Assembly (NCBI GenBank): GCA_017506865.1
Contig: JAFCMP010000035.1
Span: 682,001-746,000, forward strand
Origin: Tribonema minus
Lineage: Eukaryota; Sar; Xanthophyceae; Tribonematales; Tribonemataceae
DNA length: 64,000 nt
Direction: 5' to 3'
Position numbers and translations under genes: made by a program. Shown in pieces: positions 12,081 through 25,800 of this stretch. How positions within the stretch are numbered: position 1 is the first letter of the stretch; every line of letters starts with the position of its first letter. Below the pieces are notes generated by a model, which saw only the letters and a list, made by a program, of their open reading frames with translations, did not search any database and was not told the DNA's origin.

Positions 12081-15000
12081 TCATGACTGTGTCACGGCAA
12101 TATTTTCTTGCAAAATATCGTCTAAGCTGATCACTGCCTCCACAGCGCCGTGCGGCACGCAGAAACCCTGTTGTGTCAGCTGCCGCCGCGCCCGAGCCGT
12201 GCTGTCATTTTGGAGCGTCACTTCCACTGGTGATAACGTTTCGTTCAAGAGAGTAACCGCTGAGGCGTGCCGTGCAGCAATGCGGAGAACTGCGAGTGCA
12301 AAGTCACAGACGCGGCGCTCAAGGGCAGTTTCGCCACCCGGCGGAAGAACTTGCTTGTAGTACCAGTCCGCGAGGTCGCCACCTTTTTGCCTGCGCATGA
12401 GCGGTGAAGTTTGGCCCTTCTCAATCAGTGCTGATGACGTGCACGTGCATTTTACTATGGGAACTTTCTTTGGTTGGCTTGGTTGCGCCTTGCAAATATT
12501 GCATTTCAGTGGCTAGACCCCTCATGATGATAATCAGGGTTGCTAAAAGGTACTCAAGCTGTGCTGCAAGACAGGGCAGCACTTGATGTCAACGATGACT
12601 CAAGCTAAGTGCGCCGCCTCAGGAAGGAATCTCAGTACCCACGCTCATCCTCTGCACGTGTTCACACAAAGCCGGCGATTGCCCATGGCTGCAGCTGGAT
12701 CATCAAATGCAGTTGTTGACTCGTACGCAGTCAACACCTGCAGGAAGGAATCGGTATGATTCAGGCATTGCTGACCGCCACGTCATCATTGCAAAGAGGC
12801 GTGGTGCCATGCTTATTTCCTATAGGTGCGCTCAACAGTATTGGTGCGTGTGCGTGATGACACTCTTGCTCTGGCAGTGGTAAAGCGGTAGTGTGCTTGC
12901 TGCTCCATCATGACCGGAGTCTGCACCTCCGGTAAGCTTGTAAACCTCAAGCAGCAGGTCCATCAACAGTGGCTACATGCTATTGATGAGATTTACAAAC
13001 AACAATGCACTCCAAGCACGGAGAGTCACCTTGGCGATAGTGGTTCGCTGCCACGCTCGTCTTCAGCTGCACGCTCCCATTCCATGCGCTCCAGGTCTAG
13101 GTCGAGCATGATGCCGGCGACGGTGACGCCGATGCTGCGCATGTCAATGGTTCTCGTCGTCGGTTGGTAGAGTCGTGCCGGTGTCAGCCCAACGTATGTC
13201 AAGACCCTGCTCAAGCACGGGCAGCATGGATGCTTTCGGGCATGGGGTGCTACAGTGTGTAACAGGTACGCGCATTGCCGGTGTGCATGCAGGCGAGACC
13301 TCTTCAAAGAATCCATGATGCTACAGCAATTGAGCTTATGCTGCGCGCATCTGCTGTGCTTGGCGCTGTATTGTGAGGATGCGCTGGGGTCCAACCCCAT
13401 CAGTCACCATGCTTCCTGAGCAGTGTGTGCAGAATTTGCGCTCGAATCACTTGAAAACATGAGATGATGGAGGTTGCAGACGAGGTCAGCGGAATGATGC
13501 TGCTGACGTGCATGGGTGAAAAGCTTTTTTCAAAAGCTCATGAAGAGAGGAGGCGACGAAAATGCTCATATGTTAGAGCAACTGCACGTTCAATGGCGCA
13601 TTGCTTACATTGGGACAAGCGTTGTGTGCTGATAGTGTGCTGTAAAGTACCTGGCGTGAGTCACACATGCAACAATGCACCATCAATCCTTGCGTTGTTC
13701 TACACACTGCAAGAGGCTAAGACAGCATTCAGAAACTGCTGCTTGTTGCTGCTCACCAAGGCACTGTCTCACAACTCTACGACATGTGCACGTTCAGCAA
13801 GGTATTTGTCTTGTTGCTGCTCACCAAGGCACTGTCTCACAACTATACCGCATGCGCATGTGCAGCCAGGTCTGTGTCGTGATGATGCTGTTACTGTGCG
13901 ACTAGCGCTCATTTCAATAAGGCGTTCTTTACTGTATTCCACAGATCGCCATCACCAGATTGAACTTGGGTTGACAAGTGGGCACTTGAAATGTATCACG
14001 ATGAAGTGAAGTTGCCAACTTAATGGGGATCATGCCTTATTGCAGACATTCAGGTCAAGTACCATGCCAGCATTGATGATGTTTTTAATGCACATGTTTG
14101 TGATTCTTGGGCAGGGATCATACGGGGAGCGGTCAGCTCGATGCAGCTGTGCACATGATCAACATGACTTTGTCCTCAGTTACTCCATGTAGAGCACTGA
14201 TACACGGAACAACACTGCCAGCAAGCGCATGCAGTACTGGGCCTCCGCCTGTTTTGCATACACACAAAGACTGTTTGAATTATGCACAACACGGTGACGC
14301 CTGGTGCTCTGCAACATTTCAGAATGAGACCTACAATTCATATTGAAATGAGCAACAGTTACTCACTGTTTCACGAGCTCCCACTCCCCATCGCCGACGC
14401 ACAGGTTGATCATGAGTGTGTACAGCTCCGCAACTCGCGCTGGCTGCAGTATGCGGTTCTGTCGCAGCGCCACATTTCGACGCCACAGATGCAGCGCCTG
14501 CTGCCCTGTAACATCCCTAAGCGCCTCTTGCAGCACCTGAAATGTGAGTGCATGACACAGCAAGCTTTTGTCAGGTTGGCTCAGACCACGGTGGAAACGG
14601 CCGTGAAAAAGCAAGCACTTGTCTGCCATATATTGGCCTGAGAGGTGCAGTTCCAGCTCCCAGTATCATCTGTCAGGCCCTCTAGCATACGCCAAGGGTA
14701 GTCGCAGGAAATTCCAATAGCAGTTGACATCGTCAAGAACACGCGGACATGGACGACGCTCAGCGCATCCAGAGCACCTGCTATGGAGCCTAGGGGCACA
14801 AATGATTGCAAGGTAACAAGAAAACACTAGCACGAGCCATGAGCAACCAGAAGGTTGGCTGCCACGATGCATCACCACAGTTGTAGCAAGGTTCCACTGC
14901 GACATCCCTCAGTGGGACTCCCTCTGCTTATCTCTATGATATCGGGGTTCACGAAGATAGCCACAATCTCCAGTTCAGGGCCCATTATGGTGACCTTGGC

Positions 15001-16320
15001 CTGCATGAAAACTTTGAGATGGAGTCTGCGTGGAGCTGGGTGGCCCTAAGACGGGTCTGTCTGTGGGGAGAGAGTCTTGCAGCTTTGTTTGGTATCCCTG
15101 CTAGTGTGTGGGGGACAGTCGCTTGCGGATGCTTTGTTGGGGGTGATATGGGGGGCCCGGTGAACCACCGTCTCGCCCATCAAGGAGGCGATGCTTTGCT
15201 TAGTTATATAGCCTTTCTTTCTAGCGTCAGCGCCTGGCGCCCAGTGACTCCCTCTGCTTATCTTTATGATATCGGGGTTCACGTAGATAGCCACAATCTC
15301 CAGTTCAGGGCCCATTATGGTGACCTTGGCCTGCATGGAAACTTTGAGATGGAGTCTGCGTGGAGCTGGGTGGCCCTAAGACGGGTCTGTCTGTGGGGGG
15401 AGAGTCGTGTAGCTTTGTTCAGTATCCCTGCTAGTATGTGGGGGACAGTCGCTTGCGGGTGCTTTGTTGGGGGTGATGTGGGGGGCGGGGTGCGGCGTGC
15501 AAGCTTTGCATGCTACACCCAAGAGTGAAAACAAGGCGACACACCTACAACATGGCATTTCCACAGCCACAAGTGGAATATAATAATAGTACACAAGCAT
15601 AAGAGCCAGGGCCTGTCGCATGCCATCGTCTTCAGATCAGCGTTATGCGGCATCGTCTGCACTGCCACTGAGCACATATGCATGCCGACGTGCATCAGGT
15701 TTCGCCTGCAACCGTGTAGCATGCAGCATCTGGATCTGTTGTGTTGCCAATCAAGAAGTCAATCAGTCAGGTCCGATCACCACTGGTGTTTCATCAAAAT
15801 CATGCATGTCAGACGGCATGCATTGCCCTACTTAAAGCTGGCTATGATTGGTTTGTGTTACTACAGCACTGACCTGGAATGAATATGTGCCTTCGATATC
15901 CTTGCTGCCTTTTGTGCCTCCCCTGGAGTTCATCACGGATGCCAGCGCCTGGCGGTGTGCTGTGCCGCTCAACACGCACTCAAGCTCCGTTCTGGTCAAG
16001 TAGCTGCCGATCGCTTCCAGATGAGAGATACTAGCGATGAGCTCGTCTGCGAGGTCCTTTGGGACTGCGTCAGGGGACATGGCATGAGACCGCAGCGCCT
16101 TCAGCAGCTCGTACCGGTGGTAACTGGAGGAGTTGCTGCTGCTGATACTGGGGCTGCTGCCTCTGCTGCTGATACTGGGGCTGCTGCCTCTGCTGCTGAG
16201 ATAACTGCTGCTGCTGCTACTGCTGCCGCCGCTACTGCTGCTGCTGCTGCTCGTCATGCGCACTCCAGTAAATGACAGAGCATGATGGCAAATGCACAGC
16301 AGCAGCAGCACCAGCCTCAT
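12081..16320 (-). CDS. Unrecognised protein with Ser-rich N-terminus, four exons
   Basis: The exons on minus are about 15874-16320, 14367-14536, 13030-13134 and 12081-12390. All three junctions are GT-AG and the phases (0, 2, 2) fit, giving one frame of about 343 residues that ends at TGA 12081. The chosen ATG (16320) gives a hydrophobic start, MRLVLLLLCICHHALSF, that could be a signal or targeting peptide; in-frame ATGs at 16347 and 16257 are alternatives. Next comes a poly-Ser tract from TGC/GCT-type repeats, then helical sequence (ELLKALRSHAMSPDAVPKDL), a stretch reading RVAELYTLMINLCVGDGEWE with a faint pentatricopeptide-like look, and an acidic segment MLDLDLERMEWERAAEDE. I recognise no family. 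It is divergent from the ARM-repeat gene and likely shares its promoter region. Intron 1 holds a 330-bp tandem repeat. Confidence 0.6.
13742..13855. repeat. 68-bp tandem duplication
   Basis: The stretch beginning CTTGTTGCTGCTCACCAAGG occurs at 13742 and again at 13810. It lies in intron 2 of the Ser-rich protein gene. Confidence 0.85.
14916..15490. repeat. 330-bp tandem duplication in intron 1 of the Ser-rich gene
   Basis: About 245 bp starting GACTCCCTCTGCTTATCT at 14916 recurs at 15246 with only scattered substitutions, so the period is 330 bp with about 1.75 copies. A plus-strand open frame of 169 codons across it arises from the repetition and shows no protein motif. Confidence 0.9.
16130..16260. 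repeat. GCT/TGC-rich tract encoding poly-Ser on minus
   Basis: Imperfect trinucleotide and CTGCTGATACTGGGG-type units. On the minus strand they are read as Ser-rich coding sequence in exon 1 of the gene 12081-16320. Confidence 0.85.
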
Positions 16321-16349
16321 GAGAGATCCTGACAAGATATGTCTCACAA

Positions 16350-16800
16350 TCTATTTATTGATGATTTTCGTATGATCTGCGTACATATACGCAACAGCAG
16401 CAACGTCAGCTTGGCCAGGCTTTTTGTGTGCAACCCCACCTCCCTCCCGCGTCCCACTCGGGACAGTTGAATTATTCTGCCTGCCTGGCGACTCGCCATT
16501 TTGCCGGAAGTAGTGCCTCACGCACCGCCACTTGCGAGCGATTTTGAGCCCGAGTGGTGTGGTCGCTGAAGTGGGGCGGCATTGCAGTTGCGGCATATTG
16601 CACGGGATTCAACTTCACGGCACACGAACATTGGCTTTGCGTTCCAATTGCGCTGCTACGGAATGCCATGTGTGCAGTCCCTTGCGTTACCGGCAGGGTC
16701 TATATCGGTTGTCGCTACGGCACGCTCGCCCACGCACCGCGGTTGCTGTGGCAACAGGCAGCGATCTGTTTTGTGCAGAATCTGCACCCTCTGCTGAGCT
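16350..16800. promoter_or_regulatory. Presumed bidirectional promoter region
   Basis: This gap of about 450-550 bp separates the start of the minus-strand Ser-rich gene from the plus-strand ARM-like gene, which are divergent. No TATA box or other element can be assigned with confidence. The call is positional inference. Confidence 0.35.
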
Positions 16801-16804
16801 GCAG

Positions 16805-19800
16805 ATGAGGCCGTCTCGTGAGGTCGAATTCAGCACCCACTACCCTGTGGGCTACAACGTTCTGTGAGTCCGTAATCATGCAGGAGGGGGGCCCCTGGTA
16901 CAATCCTGATCCTCCGCGCTGGGAGATGAGGGGTTGGCGATGGATGGTGGATTTTGGCGCTAGCTAGGAGCCAACTGCTGTGATGCTTCAAATTCAATGA
17001 TATGGCCCATGCAAGCTGGCTCTGGTGAGATGTCTCAAAGGCGCATGCCCTCAGCCACTGCAACTTGATGATATTCTGCAATTGCAGCCATTTCCGCGCC
17101 TGCTATGGCGTATGAGTGAGCGCTGTTTGATATCTGAAGGCCTTGACTTTAATTTATTATTAGCGTGAGTGCTCACGGTGACCCGCCCGATTCTATTGCA
17201 GCAGGTCCTGGGATCATTCAGGTAACTGGTACTCCATGACAAACTCGTATGCTTAGTCAGAACGCGCCGGCCTGCGAACGCCGTGCGTGTGCCTCAGTAC
17301 CAATCTGGTGCAGCTGTTCCCTTGGTGTCATCGGTGCCATTCATGACGCGGGCACGCTGAATGATTCACTGGCGCTGTTGAGGCCACAAACCTCACCTGT
17401 AGCCTAGTAGGCCCGGCCTGAGCAGTACCAGCTCAGAATTGTCAGCTCTACAGTCTGCAAACTGCCTCGAAGTGCCACATCTCAGACACAGCAGCAGCGT
17501 GGGCAAGTACCGCATCAGGTGCAGACTGAGTGCACACGAGCGCTGTTGGGATGGCGGCATGCTGCAGCGGCGGGTGTTGCGCATCGAACACGTGCCGCTA
17601 GATTGCGTGATGCGCAGCAGCAGCTGCTTATGTAAACAATGCCAGTGCTGCGGCAGAGGCGACAGCAATCATGTGCTTGCAGCAGAAGCTCATGTAGGCA
17701 ACAGCAGCAGTGCCTGCAACAGCAGCAGTGCCTGTGATTCCTGGTACTGCGCATGGTCGAAGCCAAAGCGTTCTGATGAATTATGGCGCCTTTACAATCA
17801 CGCACCAGCATTATGGACTGTCAGACATTTTGACCTGACTGCCATGCCATCAGCAGAGCCGTCAACAGACATGCCTCATGATGTATCATGTTCACCGCTT
17901 TTTAAAAGGGCGCCAAACCTAACGAGTTCAAGAAACCAACACTCCATGTGTATTTCTACGTGTACTCACTACAGTGTATGCAGCAGGACTTCTCCTAGCT
18001 GTTTCAGATGAGGCTCCAGCCTGAGGTTAAAACCCACATTGACAAAGCTGATAAAGGGTACCATATCGGCAGCTGCATTATGCCCTTTAGCCCCGAACGC
18101 TCGGATAGACACACTGTTGTCATCTGGGAATGATCAGTTTGTCAGGCTGTGCTGTTCAGGGCTTGGTGTGAGCACACTGCTCAGCACAGCTCTTAATCCA
18201 TTGTTGCTCACACTTGAAGTTGAAGTTTCGACAGTTTCAGAATTCTTGAAGTACATGAACGCCTCATTGTATGATGCCATGATGGGCTGGACCAAGAAGG
18301 GCAGCGGCGGCACTGCTGTGGACAGCAGCATCAATGGCCGACCTGCCACGTCAGCTGAGAGTCGGCGAGCGGCGGTCGTGGAAGGGACCAGGCCTGGCGC
18401 TCTGCCCATTGAGGGAGCGCCTGCATGGATGGAGGGAGAATGGGTGAGACCGATGAAGCATTGTTGAAACTCAAAAACGAGGCTAAGCTGTCAGTGGTTA
18501 GAGTGCAAATGATCAAACAATTAACCAAGTTCGTTATCTTCGAGTGCCTCGTCACCTACTGTCGTGCTAGTTTTCCGCAATGCAGTGTTGAAGGCACTGC
18601 AAGCTGTTGAACAGCAGCAGCAGCAGCAGAACCAATGACAGATCACCACCTGCAGCTGCAGTATCATGAGTAATGTCGGTGGCGGCGGCAGTAACAGCAG
18701 AAAACATCCATTTCATGACACACTACCTTCAGTAGGCAACGCTAACTCACCACCAGCAGCAAGTTGAAATCTGGAAAGGAGAGAAAATGACAACGGACAA
18801 GTTATTGTCTGGCACCAATGCCTGCATAAGACGAAACAACAGAGCAGCTGCCGACTTTGACGGGTGCTAGACTCAGAGCAGTAGCTGCATCACCATGAGT
18901 GGCAAAATCAGTGGAGTCGCATATTTGTGACATGGAATGATCAGGTGTGCGCCAGAGTGTATGAATTGTAGAGCAGGAGGTTTGGATTTAGGGGTGGATT
19001 GACCCAAAACTTGAGCAAGGTGCCTTCGACTGTGACTGGCAAGTTGTTGCATGCATGTGCCAGAACGCTTGCATGGCCATACTAAATCAAAGATTGCAAT
19101 GCGGCGCCGAAGCGCATGCATAACGCTGTGCGTTCGTTAGGCTGAAGCTGTGTGGATCAGTGTGGAACAGTGTAAGACCGAGCACTTGCCTTCGTCGGCG
19201 AAGTGGGTTTGGCGGCACTATCGCTATAACTATTTTGCATCTCGTGTCCGGCTTAATGTATAGTCTAGCGGTTGTGATCATCATGCCTAAACTACGCCTC
19301 AGTGACCCCGTCAAGCCGTCAGGCGTTTGCTAAACCGTGGCTGTGACTGGCAGGTTGTGACACTGATAACCGGCTTTCAGGCAATAGTAGTCGTAATCTT
19401 GACAATCCCCAAAGCGGCATATTGCCACTGCAAAGCGGCTGCGACGGTTTGCTTTGCAGTGAGCACGAATGACAATGGGCCTCAGCGCTGCTCCACTCAC
19501 CATGCCGATGACACAAAACACTTGAGCTGGGGTACTTAAGCACTATATTTCTCATCAGTAGCCCTTGCCGCCTGCAGGTTCTGGCTCGCCCGAGGCTGGC
19601 CACTGCAAACTCCAGGCGGGGCACCCCCGACAGTAGGGGCTTATGGCAGTGGCAACCTCTAGTTGACGTCCTTGAACCAGAGGTGCGTCAATGACCGGAC
19701 TCTCCGACACAGGCTGGAATGTCACAATGGCATCACAAGTATGCACGTTCAAGCTGTGCATGTAAGACTGCAGCAGAGACGACCCTCAATTGAGTTCCTA

Positions 19801-22800
19801 TTGTGGAGTAGCAGGCTGTCATGAATCAGTTGGAATGTTGAAGTCGTGTCCTTTTGTGCGCCCTCAGACTTGCACACATGCGATTGTTGGCATGCAGCTT
19901 TTCCCGCATGCTTGTAAAAGGCGCGCTTTTGTGGTGCACACCTACCACTACTCCGCAGTGTACTTGATAGCAGCGCCCAGCATATAAATGAGCTACAACA
20001 GCCTTAGAGGTTCTTACCGTCCACCGTATTTTTTCCACAAGCATTGACGATAAGTGCTGTTCCTTCCGCTCACACCCTTTGTTCTGATGTCTCAGTCTGG
20101 GACTGCACATGCAGGCACCTTGAACAGCAGTGCTCAGCATGATCACCAGCACCAGCCTGGCTCAGTCCCTGTCAACACAACGGACATCGATCGACATGTT
20201 GCCGCTGTCTACGCAGCAGTCGCACTTCCACACGACAAGCTGCTTCTCAAGGCAAGTCTCGGCTGTGTGCATGCACTCAACATGGATGCTTAGGGCTGCA
20301 GAAGCAATGTGTGTGTTGCGTTGTGTGTGCTTCGCACCGTACATGACCTCGCTGAAGCTTGTGAGTACTCTGAACTGCAGGCTGAATGTGCCGTCACGTA
20401 CTGGTCTGGGCTTTTGAATCAATGAATCATATGTGCCTGCGTTGATGGACTGGAATCTGCTTCCGGGGACGTTGGCGTAGAGGCTGCAACTATCTCCTCT
20501 TGAACTCAATGTCACGTCCACATGGTATGCTGGCATATCTTGGCTGGCAGAGCTTCGCACACGCCTCATGGAGTGAGGCGCACCTATTCTACAAAGTATA
20601 GCAAAGCAGCAGTTTGGACGTTGTCGCAACAACATTGCAAAGGCTGCAGCTACCAAGCTGTACTTTGATGTATGCACAATACACAGAATCGAGACGCAGC
20701 ATGCGCCCGCAACGGAGGTCTGTAATTGTGTCTGTGACAATGAGCCATATTTTTTGCACTTGATCGACTCAATGCACCATAATGCAGGCATGTGAGGCGC
20801 CCAAGGTTGAAGTGCTGCTGCCAACCGTTGAAGTTGCAGCGCTCCGAAGACGTGCCGCCACTGCAGCGCGTCTGCTGTCACGGCAAAGCTCACCCCCGCC
20901 CCTCCCTACAATCAGTTCAGGTGACGCCCGCCTACTGCAGCATGATATATTTTGTAGGATTGCCGCACATGTTGTTCACAGAGTAAAAAGGCAGCCTCAG
21001 AAAGAAGCATGCATAGCTTATGCAGAAACTTGAGCTGCATTATTTGTCGCAGACATCTAGTGCAAAAGTAGAGCCAGCACTTTTTTGCGAAATTCCCAGG
21101 GCCGGTTGAATTTTGCAAACTGCACTCCGAATTGTTGAAGGTGTGCCTGCAACAGCTCAAAAAGGTGGTTGCCTGCACACTGGCAGGACAGCCTGGAAGA
21201 GCTGCTCGCCAGCTGGCAGGGGGGGCACTCGAAAGTCGACGACCGTCAGCGGCAATTTTTGGTTGTGCCACAGTGTGTTTTTTTTTTGTGTGCAAGTTCG
21301 TGCAGTTGTTGCAGTAAAAAACTTCTACTCGTTGTTCACATATGTTTTTGGGTGTTCGGTTGCGTGTGCGTCTACTAGTATCTGCGCTTGATCAAAGATT
21401 CCATGGTAAGATAGCTGCTTTCACTGACTTGTTCAAGAGGTGCTATTTCAAAAGCGCATTTTGTGTGAGCGTCCTACGTCCGCATTTGTGGCATGATATC
21501 AAAGAAGCTGCCTACTCTATGTGTTTTTGGCTGTGTCTGAGCGCAGATGTGATAGCGATACCCGCTCTGAAGGCAGGAACGGTCGCCTGTGAACGCCTGG
21601 TGATTGCGGGCAATCAATTAATAGGTACGTTTCAGCAGCAATACCCCCATCTGCCAAGCTTCCATGTCAAGGACTCGATGAAAGGTCTCGTAATGCACAC
21701 ACATAAGGTTGAAGTAGCATCCTTTGCCGCAGTCAACTTTGAAAAACTTATATTATGGGAATGTACGAGCAATGCGCATCCACATACATGATTAATCAAC
21801 GTCTGATTTGGGTTTCTGCGTCATTGCGCACTCAGCTGCAATCACAGTAGGTACCTACTTTGTGCCGCTTCAATGACTCTGATTGTAGTAGGACCCCTCG
21901 CGAATTAGTGTGGCATGAATGGATAGCAGGCAGCATCAGAATACACTCAGCAACATATTCAAAAAGCATGCAGTCATCTGCGATGCCCACATTGCTGTGA
22001 TTCGTATTGAGGGCGCACAACATATCACAACGATGCCTCATTTGATGCATACTTTGATCAAGCTGTGTCGCTGACAGCGGCTTGCGTCTTGGATCCTATG
22101 AGCTGGCCTAAGGAATTACCAATCCCGAAGTACATCAGAAACGATACTGGCATGTTGAAGGCATGCCCGCAGTCCGAGTTTGTTGTGCGTGCTGGCTTTT
22201 TGAATTAGGTGACCATGGCTGCACCAGCTCCTAGCCCTGGCCCTGAATTCGTATTTGACACCTTTGAGCCCCAAAGAGCCCCTGACTGTAGCAGACACGG
22301 TCAACACAATGCATTCCCCCCCTTTCTGCAGGCATGCTGCGGCCGGAATTTGAAGATGCCGTGCAAGTACAGGCGGCAGGCGCGCTGCAATCAGGTGCTC
22401 TGGTGTCCGTCACATGCCCCTCTCCTGTTTTTCTGTATGCCTTGGTGCTGATGCGCTCGTATGCCAATGTGCATGGAATGTACAGAACCGCGTTCAATCT
22501 GTGATTTGAATCTGCGTTTCGCATTCGCTCCGCCATATAATCATTGCTGCCTTCCAGTATGCATGCCTTGCATGTAGACGTACTGAAACTTGCACTTTCT
22601 TGCACTGAATGGCATTTACGAGGGGCAGCACTTGCAACTTACAGCTAAGACATTAATAGTCCTAAGAATGAAGGGGTACATAGGTACAGTCAGATATCAA
22701 TCTTCAATCATTATTCACCAATTTTTTGGAACCATGTGGTATCTCGTTTGTTGATACAAATTTCTGATATTGAAACTGTTTTTCTACTTCCTCGCGGGGC

Positions 22801-25800
22801 TAGTTTTTGTTGGCTACCATCTTTAGGGATGTGCTGTATATTTGACTGCTTAAATTAGGTGCGTCATATTAGAACATCGCACTTCTTTGTTAAAGATGTA
22901 CATATATGTGTGTTATAATAATATCCTCGCTTAGCTGAGCGCTGGAGCTTGCGGAGCGCATCGTGGCACAGCGTAGCATGCCGGGGAGCGCAGTACAGCC
23001 ACACTGTGGTTTGCAAGCAGGTCTGGCTTGCGAGGGGTGTGGCGCCGCATGCTGAGGAAACTGCATGGAGGTGGTACATCACGTGCATCCAACCCAGTCC
23101 TTGTAAGCATTGTCATAGATAAAAAACCATTCTATTGCATGAGCATGTTGTCCCCTGGGGCTTCTTGTGTCACTCTTGCAGTCGGGTCTGACGTGATTGC
23201 ATTTTTCTGTCATTACCCACTCTGCGGTGCAGTACTCACCTACGCAGACGTCCGAACAGCCTTGCGAGGGGCCCTACTAGGGCCAGAGGTTGCCAGGGGC
23301 AGCACCGCACCATATGTAAGTGTACCTTATCATCATAATGACCGATGCAGTCAATGTCAAATGCTGCAGAGATAGCTACTATGTGTCGTTTTTTTTTGTC
23401 ATGCATGTAGCTGGGTAAAACGATGAAGTCGATCATGTGCTCAAATAGAACTCTTTGGTTCAAGCCGCTGCAGTGTGCAGTTTGTGGTTGCAACCGATTC
23501 CAAGCTGCACTGCAATAAGCAGTGGGGATTGAAATGCCTGCCCACTGTGACATGCGATGCAAAATATGGCTCGTGCCCTGGTTGCTGGCATGTTTGATGC
23601 TATGGAGCAGCAGACTTGCAGTACCTAGATGTCGTGTCCACTACTTCTGTAGCGAGTTGGCAGTGTGTCATCACCACAAGAGGTGGCTTTTGATGCGTGG
23701 CACTTGCTTCTCTTTCCCGAGGTGGCCATTGGACGCGTGGCATTGCTTCCCTTCTCAGTGAGCCGTGGCTAATTCATTGTTCTTGCTCAAGTTTTTGCCA
23801 AAAATTACCCCAAAGACTTTGACATCATTACATATTCATAGTCAGTGTGATGCAATGCGCAACCATCGTCCATATGAGGGTGTGAAGAAGACATCGCCGG
23901 CAATGCTGCACCATGGCCCACATCAAATCGAAATCTGTGGAGGCAGCGTATGGGCATTAACCTCCAGACGCAATTCGCATGGGTGTCACAGTAGCCAGTT
24001 CCTAAAGGTGCACCATCCCCTTTCTCACCGCTGCCTACTGCAGGGGACGCACCGCCCGCTGCAAGCTCTGGTGGCATTGTTCAGCCGTAAAGCTCAGGGT
24101 GGCCATCGCTACGCTAGTAAGTGCAGCCACTAATTCTGATTTCAATGCCAAAATGTGCCCACGAGTGAACTGTGAAATGGTGCTCGTATGTTCACATGCC
24201 TCTGGACCTTGTAGGCCTAAATTGTACAATTTAACAAAGAGGCCGGCAGTTAAACGGAAGACTGGATCCACATCACGTGCAATAACTCGCTTGGCACGTA
24301 CTAACGTCGCTTGCGCTCATTGTGACAGCAGGTTGAGGTGATGATCCTGCAGATCTGTTGCTCAATCACGGTGCTTACCCTTCCATCCTGACTGCGTCTA
24401 CGTTTTTTGAAATAATAAAGCGGTTCAGCCTAAGCTCTGCCCCTGATCAAGGGCGCTGTCGCACTGCTCAACATATTATTGAGCGCAAGCATTGTGCGTA
24501 GTATTTGAGTTTCAAATTGCCGTCTCTGTGTTTTGCAAGGGCCTGCCGTCCTCATCACTGCAGACGGATTCTGATACCGTTAACTTCATCACTCTAGGGT
24601 ACGACTGCTCTTTAAAGCACGTTCAGAGTGAAAGTACGGTGCATGATTTCAACACAACGCCTCCTTCAAAGCGACTAAATAGCAGCGCTTCTCCTTTGAA
24701 GTACCTGCAGTACGTGGCTGGATGAGAGGACGCTCTCGACACTGGTCAGATGCACGTGGTGAAGTTGAGGTGTCCCGCAATGTTTGTGTCTCATTGCACA
24801 TGCATGGACAGTACTTGTCTGCAGCACATATACAACCTTCATCAGTGACGCGCTTCTTGATATGGACAGAAAAAGTTCGTGCTGATCACAATTGGACGAA
24901 TCTTCAGGTGCAGAACTACGGTACCTTACTTACTCTGATGTCGTTGAGCACATGAATGCAGGCACATGCAACATACAAGCATCATGCAGCCTGCATTTGA
25001 AAAAAAATAGCACAACTTGTGAAGCACCGGCTGTTGTTGTGATAGCCACAAGCAAACCAGCAAACACTTGAACAACCGTCCTGCGGTGCATTACGCCTTG
25101 CGCAGGGAAGTCAGGGGCGGAAGTCGTCAGAGCTGCGCATACCGTGGTTGGGTGCATGGAAATGGCAGCATTTGATGGCGCCCTGGCGGTTCGACTTGGC
25201 TGCTACGGAGCCGTGCCGCCATTATGCTTGGCAATAGTGCAGTACGGTGAGCATTTTTGCGCTGAAAGCTCTGTCAGCTTGCCACATTACACACTGTAGG
25301 TGTTCAGCATTGCTGCCATGTTTGCACGAAAGTTGCTTTTGCCGCTTATTGGCAACCATGCCCCTGCGAAGGTCGAGCTGTTCAGCGAATACCTAGTAGG
25401 TGAACGAGGCAAGTGACGGCCCACACGACACACTGTTATCATTTCAACACGGGACAATGATCGTCGAAAGTTGTTAAGGCATGTAACATCACCACTTGCA
25501 TGGAGCTCCCTTTGCTAACACCAAGCGGCACTTCTGCCCCACCACAAACTACTAGCAGCACCGCCATATCCTTGGTCAACTGCAGGGCTGTCATAAAATC
25601 AAACGAGTGCTTCTTGTCTGGCGCAGGATTAAAAGGAGCGTCAGGACCAGGTGCCGCCGCCTTGCGAGCGCGGCGCCATTACCAGGCACAGTGCTCAGGT
25701 ACCCCCACAGCCCCCCTCACCCTGATTGAGAGGGCAGGCGTAGCTCTGCATGCAACCTGGACAGTGTGGTCAAGCCTGTATACTTAAAGTAGAAAAGTGG

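Noticed and set aside
15019..15528. 169-codon plus-strand frame with internal duplication
   Set aside because: It follows from the 330-bp DNA tandem repeat inside an intron of the minus-strand gene; composition is not protein-like.
17439..18011. 190-codon plus-strand frame
   Set aside because: Cys/Ser-rich reading of CAG-type DNA inside an intron of the ARM-like gene; it does not fit the exon phases.
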